This document shows, in pieces, positions 60,612 through 64,000 of a stretch of 64,000 nt of DNA (the first letter of the stretch is position 1; every line of letters starts with the position of its first letter). The translations under genes and the position numbers were made by a program. The notes beneath the pieces are model-generated. The model did no database searches. It was given only the letters and a program-made list of their open reading frames with translations, and was not told the DNA's origin. The DNA lies in NCBI GenBank assembly GCA_023427985.1, contig JAEYZM010000018.1, positions 124,001 through 188,000 on the forward strand, read 5' to 3'. The stretch comes from Bacteroidota bacterium. Lineage in GTDB: Bacteria; Bacteroidota; Bacteroidia; Sphingobacteriales; Sphingobacteriaceae.

Positions 60612-61247
60612 TTATTTTTTAGCTTTTCTAGGAGAAAACAAGCTGAATAATTCAGCATCTATTTTATTGATAATTTCTCCTAAGTCTTCTGGTTTATCGG
60701 CAAAATTGATACGGTCTACATTAATCGTTAATAGTTTTCCTTCTTTGTATCCATCGATCCAATTCTCGTATCGTTCGTTCAATTTCGATAGATAATCTAA
60801 TCGTATACCCGATTCGTATTCTCTTCCTCTTCTTTGTATTTGGTTTACTAAGGTAGGGACAGATGCTTTTAAATAGATTAACAAATCTGGAGCTTTGATG
60901 AATGCTTTCACAGATTCGAATACATCAAGATAATTTTGATAATCGCGTGTAGACATTAGTCCCATATCGTGAAGATTTGCAGCAAAAATATAAGCGTCTT
61001 CATATATGGTTCTATCTTGAACGATGTCCTTACTGCCTTGCTGAATTTCTTGAATTTGTTTGAACCTAGAATTCAAAAAATAAATCTGCAAGTTGAAAGC
61101 CCAACGTTTCATATCTTGATAAAAATCTTCTAAATATGGGTTCTCGTCAACGGCTTCATACTGCGCCTCCCACGAATAGTGTTTTGATAATAACTCTGTT
61201 AAGGTTGTCTTACCTGCACCAATATTTCCTACAATTGCTATATGCAT
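60612..61247 (-). CDS. Deoxynucleoside kinase (dNK/dGK-dAK family)
   Basis: 211 aa. P-loop GNIGAGKT at 7-14, 'VDENPYLEDFYQDMKRWAFN' with the dNK-family 'E.....F..D..RWaf..Q' motif, 'QDRTIYEDAYIFAANLHDMG' (DRT/ERS-type motif), and the lid 'QIQRRGREYESGIRLDYL'. Phosphorylates deoxyadenosine, deoxyguanosine or related nucleosides for salvage. Substrate preference not readable. Adjoins kdsB. Confidence 0.9.
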   Translation of the reverse strand: MHIAIVGNIGAGKTTLTELLSKHYSWEAQYEAVDENPYLEDFYQDMKRWAFNLQIYFLNSRFKQIQEIQQGSKDIVQDRTIYEDAYIFAANLHDMGLMSTRDYQNYLDVFESVKAFIKAPDLLIYLKASVPTLVNQIQRRGREYESGIRLDYLSKLNERYENWIDGYKEGKLLTINVDRINFADKPEDLGEIINKIDAELFSLFSPRKAKK

Positions 61248-61290
61248 CTCTCTTTTTTATATAAAACGAATATAAGGGAATTTTTAAAAT

Positions 61291-62286
61291 CTAGAAATTT
61301 CTAAATCCCATGATTTCTCTTACTTCTTTAATTGTTTTTGCTGCGCTTTCTCTTGCTTTCTCAGCACCTTGTTTTGCTACTTTTCTCAAATAATCTTTAT
61401 CGTTTTCAATATCGTTTATTTTTTCACGAATTGGAGTTAGGAACTGAATGATGTCTTCTGCCAATTGCTTTTTTAAATCGCCGTATCGAATTTCACAGGT
61501 ATTATACAAATTGTCGAAATGTTCGTAGGTGCTTGTATCCGATACTGCTTTCATAATATCAAAAATATTTTGAATAATATCTGGCTTGGTTTGATTCATT
61601 TCTGTAGGGCCTGAATCGGTAACCGCTTTCATTACTTTTTTGCGTATCACATCAACCGAATCTCCTAAATACACAGCATTATTTTCACCTTCCGATTTTC
61701 CCATTTTACCTTTCCCATCAAGACCAGGTATTTTCACTAAATCGGTTCCGAAATTAAAGGCATGTGCTTCTGGGAAATATTCCACATTGTACATTCTGTT
61801 AAATCGATTTCCAAATGTTCTGGTCATTTCAAGATGTTGTTCTTGGTCTTTTCCTACGGGTACTTTAACTCCTTTGTGCAATAATATATCGGCTGCCATT
61901 AGGACCGGATAAGTTAATAATCCAGCATTCACATTATTTGGATTTGCTCGTACTTTGTCTTTAAATGAAGTAGCACGCTCCAATTCCCCCAAATAGGCAT
62001 TCATGTTTAATAATAAATAGAGTTCGGTTACTTCAGGCACATCCGATTGGACATAAATAGTAGATGCTTCTGGGTCGATGCCTGCCGCTAAATATTCTAC
62101 CAATACTCTTCGAACGTTTCCATGTAAATTTTCAGGGTTTGGATGTGTGGTTAAGGAATGGTAATCGGCAATGAAGAAATAACAGTTGTATTCCTTTTGC
62201 ATCTTTAAAAAATTCTTAACCGCACCAAAATAATTTCCTAAATGTAAATTTCCTGTTGATCTAATTCCACTTACTACTGTTTCCAT
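61291..62286 (-). CDS. trpS: Tryptophanyl-tRNA synthetase
   Basis: 331 aa from ATG 62286; an upstream in-frame extension to 62325 overlaps the divergent gene and is not supported. Class Ic synthetase: HIGH-type 'STGNLHLGNYFGA', 'CYFFIADYHSLTT', 'YPVLMAADILLHKGVKVPVG', 'DQEQHLEMTRTFGNRFN', and KMSKS-type 'GKGKMGKSEGENN', where Ser is Gly. Joins Trp to tRNA-Trp. Only 37 bp from the divergent plsC start. Confidence 0.95.
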   Translation of the reverse strand: METVVSGIRSTGNLHLGNYFGAVKNFLKMQKEYNCYFFIADYHSLTTHPNPENLHGNVRRVLVEYLAAGIDPEASTIYVQSDVPEVTELYLLLNMNAYLGELERATSFKDKVRANPNNVNAGLLTYPVLMAADILLHKGVKVPVGKDQEQHLEMTRTFGNRFNRMYNVEYFPEAHAFNFGTDLVKIPGLDGKGKMGKSEGENNAVYLGDSVDVIRKKVMKAVTDSGPTEMNQTKPDIIQNIFDIMKAVSDTSTYEHFDNLYNTCEIRYGDLKKQLAEDIIQFLTPIREKINDIENDKDYLRKVAKQGAEKARESAAKTIKEVREIMGFRNF

Positions 62287-62323
62287 AGGCCGAAAGTAGT
62301 AAATTTTAAGTAATTTGCGCCCC

Positions 62324-63049
62324 ATGAAATTGATATTGCAAAAATTGCATTTTTACTGGTATATGTTCATGGTTGCCTTGATCTTCTTCCTTATGTATCC
62401 CTTATTTTATTGGAATACACGGAAAGAATCGAGATATCATAGAGTAGCACGCCTTAGAAAAATATGGTGTGATATTGGATTCGTCTTGGGCTTTTACTTT
62501 TATAAAGCAGAATACGAATGTGACATTGATTTTAGGAAACCAATGATTATTGTTGCCAATCACACTTCTTATCTCGATACCCCATTGGTTTGTACCATTA
62601 TTGGTGGTAATTATCATTTTATGGGTAAGGTGGAATTACTGAAAAATCCAGTACTTAAAATCTTCTTCCAAACGATAGATGTTCCTGTTGATCGATCGAA
62701 TCGAATTGCTAGTTATAGAGCATTAAAACGTGTTGAAGAAAACATTAGAAATGGAATGAGTTTGATCTTGTATCCAGAAGGGACCATGTCAAAAAATCCA
62801 CCTCAAATGTCGGAATTCAAAGCTGGAGCATTTAAGTTAGCTGTTGATACTAAAGTTCCAATTCTTCCTATTACCTTTAGGAATAATTATAAATTAATGC
62901 GTGGAAGTGGAACAAAATATGGATCGCGACCAGGTATTATGCGCGCATTCGTGCACAAACCGATTGATACATCGGCATATGAAACACAAGAAGACTTGGA
63001 GCGATTGAGTAAACAAATTTATGAGGTTTTAAATAGTAAATTATCATGA
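62324..63049 (+). CDS. plsC: 1-acyl-sn-glycerol-3-phosphate acyltransferase
   Basis: 241 aa from ATG 62324; the in-frame TTG at 62315 overlaps a -7-like TAATTTG and is less likely. One or two N-terminal membrane helices ('FMVALIFFLMYPLFYW'), then the acyltransferase motifs: I 'VANHTSYLDTP' (HxxxxD), II 'VDRSNRIASYRALKRVE', III 'LYPEGTMSKNPP', IV 'VPILPITFRN'. Makes phosphatidic acid from lyso-PA at the inner membrane. Ends with a 4-bp ATGA overlap with gatC. Confidence 0.92.
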   Translation: MKLILQKLHFYWYMFMVALIFFLMYPLFYWNTRKESRYHRVARLRKIWCDIGFVLGFYFYKAEYECDIDFRKPMIIVANHTSYLDTPLVCTIIGGNYHFMGKVELLKNPVLKIFFQTIDVPVDRSNRIASYRALKRVEENIRNGMSLILYPEGTMSKNPPQMSEFKAGAFKLAVDTKVPILPITFRNNYKLMRGSGTKYGSRPGIMRAFVHKPIDTSAYETQEDLERLSKQIYEVLNSKLS

Positions 63050-63339
63050 AAATAGATAAGGAATTGGTAGAGCGAATTGCTCATTTGGCTCGATTAGAGT
63101 TTAATGACGATCAAAAACAAAAGATTGAATCGGATTTAAATCGAATTTTAGATTTTATGGATTCCTTAAACGAGTTAGACACTCAATCGGTAGAACCCTT
63201 GGTGTATCTATCGGAGGAGGTAAATGTTTTGCGTAAAGATGAAGTAAAACAGGAGGCAAGTCATGCCGATGCCTTAAAGAATGCACCCAAAAAGGATTCG
63301 GATTATTTCAGAGTACCAAAAGTAATTGAACAAAAATAA
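63046..63339 (+). CDS. gatC: Asp/Glu-tRNA amidotransferase subunit GatC
   Basis: 97 aa, normal length. Stabilises GatA in the GatCAB complex that converts Glu-tRNA(Gln) or Asp-tRNA(Asn) to Gln/Asn-tRNA. Motifs: 'VERIAHLARLEFNDDQKQKI', 'DLNRILDFMDSLNELDTQSV', 'EPLVYLSEEVNVLRKDEV', 'NAPKKDSDYFRVPKVIEQ'. gatA and gatB are not in the window. Start overlaps plsC by 4 bp. Confidence 0.95.
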   Translation: MKIDKELVERIAHLARLEFNDDQKQKIESDLNRILDFMDSLNELDTQSVEPLVYLSEEVNVLRKDEVKQEASHADALKNAPKKDSDYFRVPKVIEQK

Positions 63340-63345
63340 ATTGCG

Positions 63346-64000
63346 ATGCAAGAAATCATTTCGCTTGAAAATATTGGACGTAGATATGTGATTGGTACAG
63401 AAGAAATCAATGCATTACGCTCTGTAAGTTTGAAAATTTATAAGGGGGAATTCGTTGCATTAATGGGTCCATCGGGTTCCGGGAAATCGACCTTGATGAA
63501 TATATTAGGTTGCTTGGATACTCCAAGTTCTGGGAATTATGTGCTTAACGGAAATAATGTAAATAAGCTCGATGATAATGAATTGGCTGAAATTAGAAAC
63601 AAAGAAATTGGTTTCGTTTTTCAAACCTTTAATCTCTTACCTCGATCAACATCTTTAGATAATGTAGCATTACCATTAGTATACGCTGGGTATGGTAAGC
63701 GTGAACGTGATGAAAAAGCGATGCAAGCTTTGGAAAGTGTAGGCTTAGGAAATAGAGTACATCATAAACCCAATGAATTATCGGGCGGACAACGTCAACG
63801 TGTTGCAGTTGCAAGGGCTTTAGTAAATAATCCTTCTATAATTTTAGCCGATGAGCCTACAGGGAATTTAGATACGAAAACATCTATAGAAATTATGGGT
63901 TTATTGGAAGAGATTCATGGAAAAGGGAATACCATAATTCTAGTAACACACGAAGAAGATATTGCGAAGCACGCACATCGAATTGTTCGTATGCGTGACG
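63346..64000 (+). CDS. ABC transporter ATP-binding protein (MacB/LolD type), cut by window end
   Basis: 218 codons from ATG 63346, open to the last base, no stop seen. Walker A GPSGSGKST at 41-49, Q-loop 'GFVFQTFNLLPRSTSLDNV', signature LSGGQRQRVAVARAL at about 145-159, Walker B 'IILADEPTGNLD', and H-loop 'LVTHEE'. The 'FQTFNLLPR...N' and 'PLVYAG' pattern is that of MacB/LolD/YknY-type ATPases, which act with a FtsX-like permease that should follow downstream. Starts 6 bp after gatC. Confidence 0.92.
   Translation, partial: MQEIISLENIGRRYVIGTEEINALRSVSLKIYKGEFVALMGPSGSGKSTLMNILGCLDTPSSGNYVLNGNNVNKLDDNELAEIRNKEIGFVFQTFNLLPRSTSLDNVALPLVYAGYGKRERDEKAMQALESVGLGNRVHHKPNELSGGQRQRVAVARALVNNPSIILADEPTGNLDTKTSIEIMGLLEEIHGKGNTIILVTHEEDIAKHAHRIVRMRD

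Noticed and set aside
1..64000. Insertion sequences, prophage, toxin-antitoxin or defence islands
   Set aside because: No transposase, integrase, restriction enzyme, helicase-nuclease or toxin motifs were seen; nearly all genes are housekeeping or envelope genes. The Hef-like gene alone is not a mobile element.

Overview
The window is chromosomal DNA of an AT-rich member of the Bacteroidota. Evidence: a short (287 aa) primary sigma factor with no large N-terminal region; promoters of the Bacteroidota type (TTTG or TTG, about 20 nt, then TAnnTTTG) and mostly no Shine-Dalgarno sequences; TonB-dependent receptors with carboxypeptidase-like regulatory domains; DUF4249, DUF5686 and DUF3667 proteins; a type IX secretion C-terminal sorting domain; an S46 dipeptidyl-peptidase; a type III glutamine synthetase; and a long-form GAPDH. 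KdsB and Lgt show a Gram-negative, Kdo-containing, lipoprotein-bearing envelope. I found no rRNA, IS element, prophage, CRISPR array or recognisable replication origin. No stretch above 300 bases lacks a gene.

Layout. 0-2.7 kb: tail of a transaldolase-like gene, a tandem-repeat spacer, a SpoU-type RNA methylase, a small orphan gene and a T9SS-secreted protein. 2.7-7.05 kb: mutS, a Hef/GNAT-like protein and miaA, overlapping head to tail. 7-9.3 kb: a beta-barrel gene and a PagL-like gene, divergent from two thioredoxin-fold genes. 9.3-14.6 kb (minus): accD and fbaB, then a DUF4249 lipoprotein with its TonB receptor. 14.6-21.5 kb (plus): GNAT, DUF5686 protein, mtaB, lgt, gtrA-like, IMPase. 21.5-34.8 kb (minus): TonB-type barrel, smc, long gap, rpoD, MBL hydrolase, lpdA, DUF4139 protein. 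34.9-37.1 kb (plus): S46 peptidase. 37.1-44.2 kb (minus): phosphoesterase-like protein, purM, PorE-like OmpA lipoprotein, glnN. 44.3-51.3 kb (plus): flippase, FemAB/GNAT-like, purL, tRNA1(Val) methylase, YfcE phosphoesterase, fbp. 51.2-53.7 kb: rnhA and a GT-C-like mannosyltransferase (minus), tRNA-His (plus), a thioredoxin-fold protein (minus). 53.8-54.5 kb: ubiX (plus) behind a structured leader. 54.5-62.3 kb (minus): yidC, pyrG, envelope protein, DUF3667 protein, kdsB, deoxynucleoside kinase, trpS. 62.3-64 kb (plus): plsC, gatC and an ABC ATPase cut by the window end.

Most genes are housekeeping: DNA repair and chromosome structure (mutS, smc, rnhA), translation and RNA modification (miaA, mtaB, trmH-like, trmN6-like, trpS, gatC, tRNA-His), nucleotide synthesis (purM, purL, pyrG, dNK), central carbon metabolism (fbaB, fbp, gap, lpdA) and envelope building (lgt, yidC, kdsB, plsC, accD).

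I did not find a convincing new defence or mobile system. The signals that conventional annotation does not explain are at DNA level: (1) the octamer TGCCGATG, at least 24 exact copies in all reading frames, on both strands and between genes; (2) arrays of 7-8 bp repeats that begin at or across stop codons; (3) terminator hairpins that contain or abut the next gene's -7 promoter element or start codon; (4) a promoter-hairpin-terminator leader before ubiX. In proteins, the clearest oddity is a homologue of a phage homing-endonuclease-associated domain inside the mutS-miaA operon.
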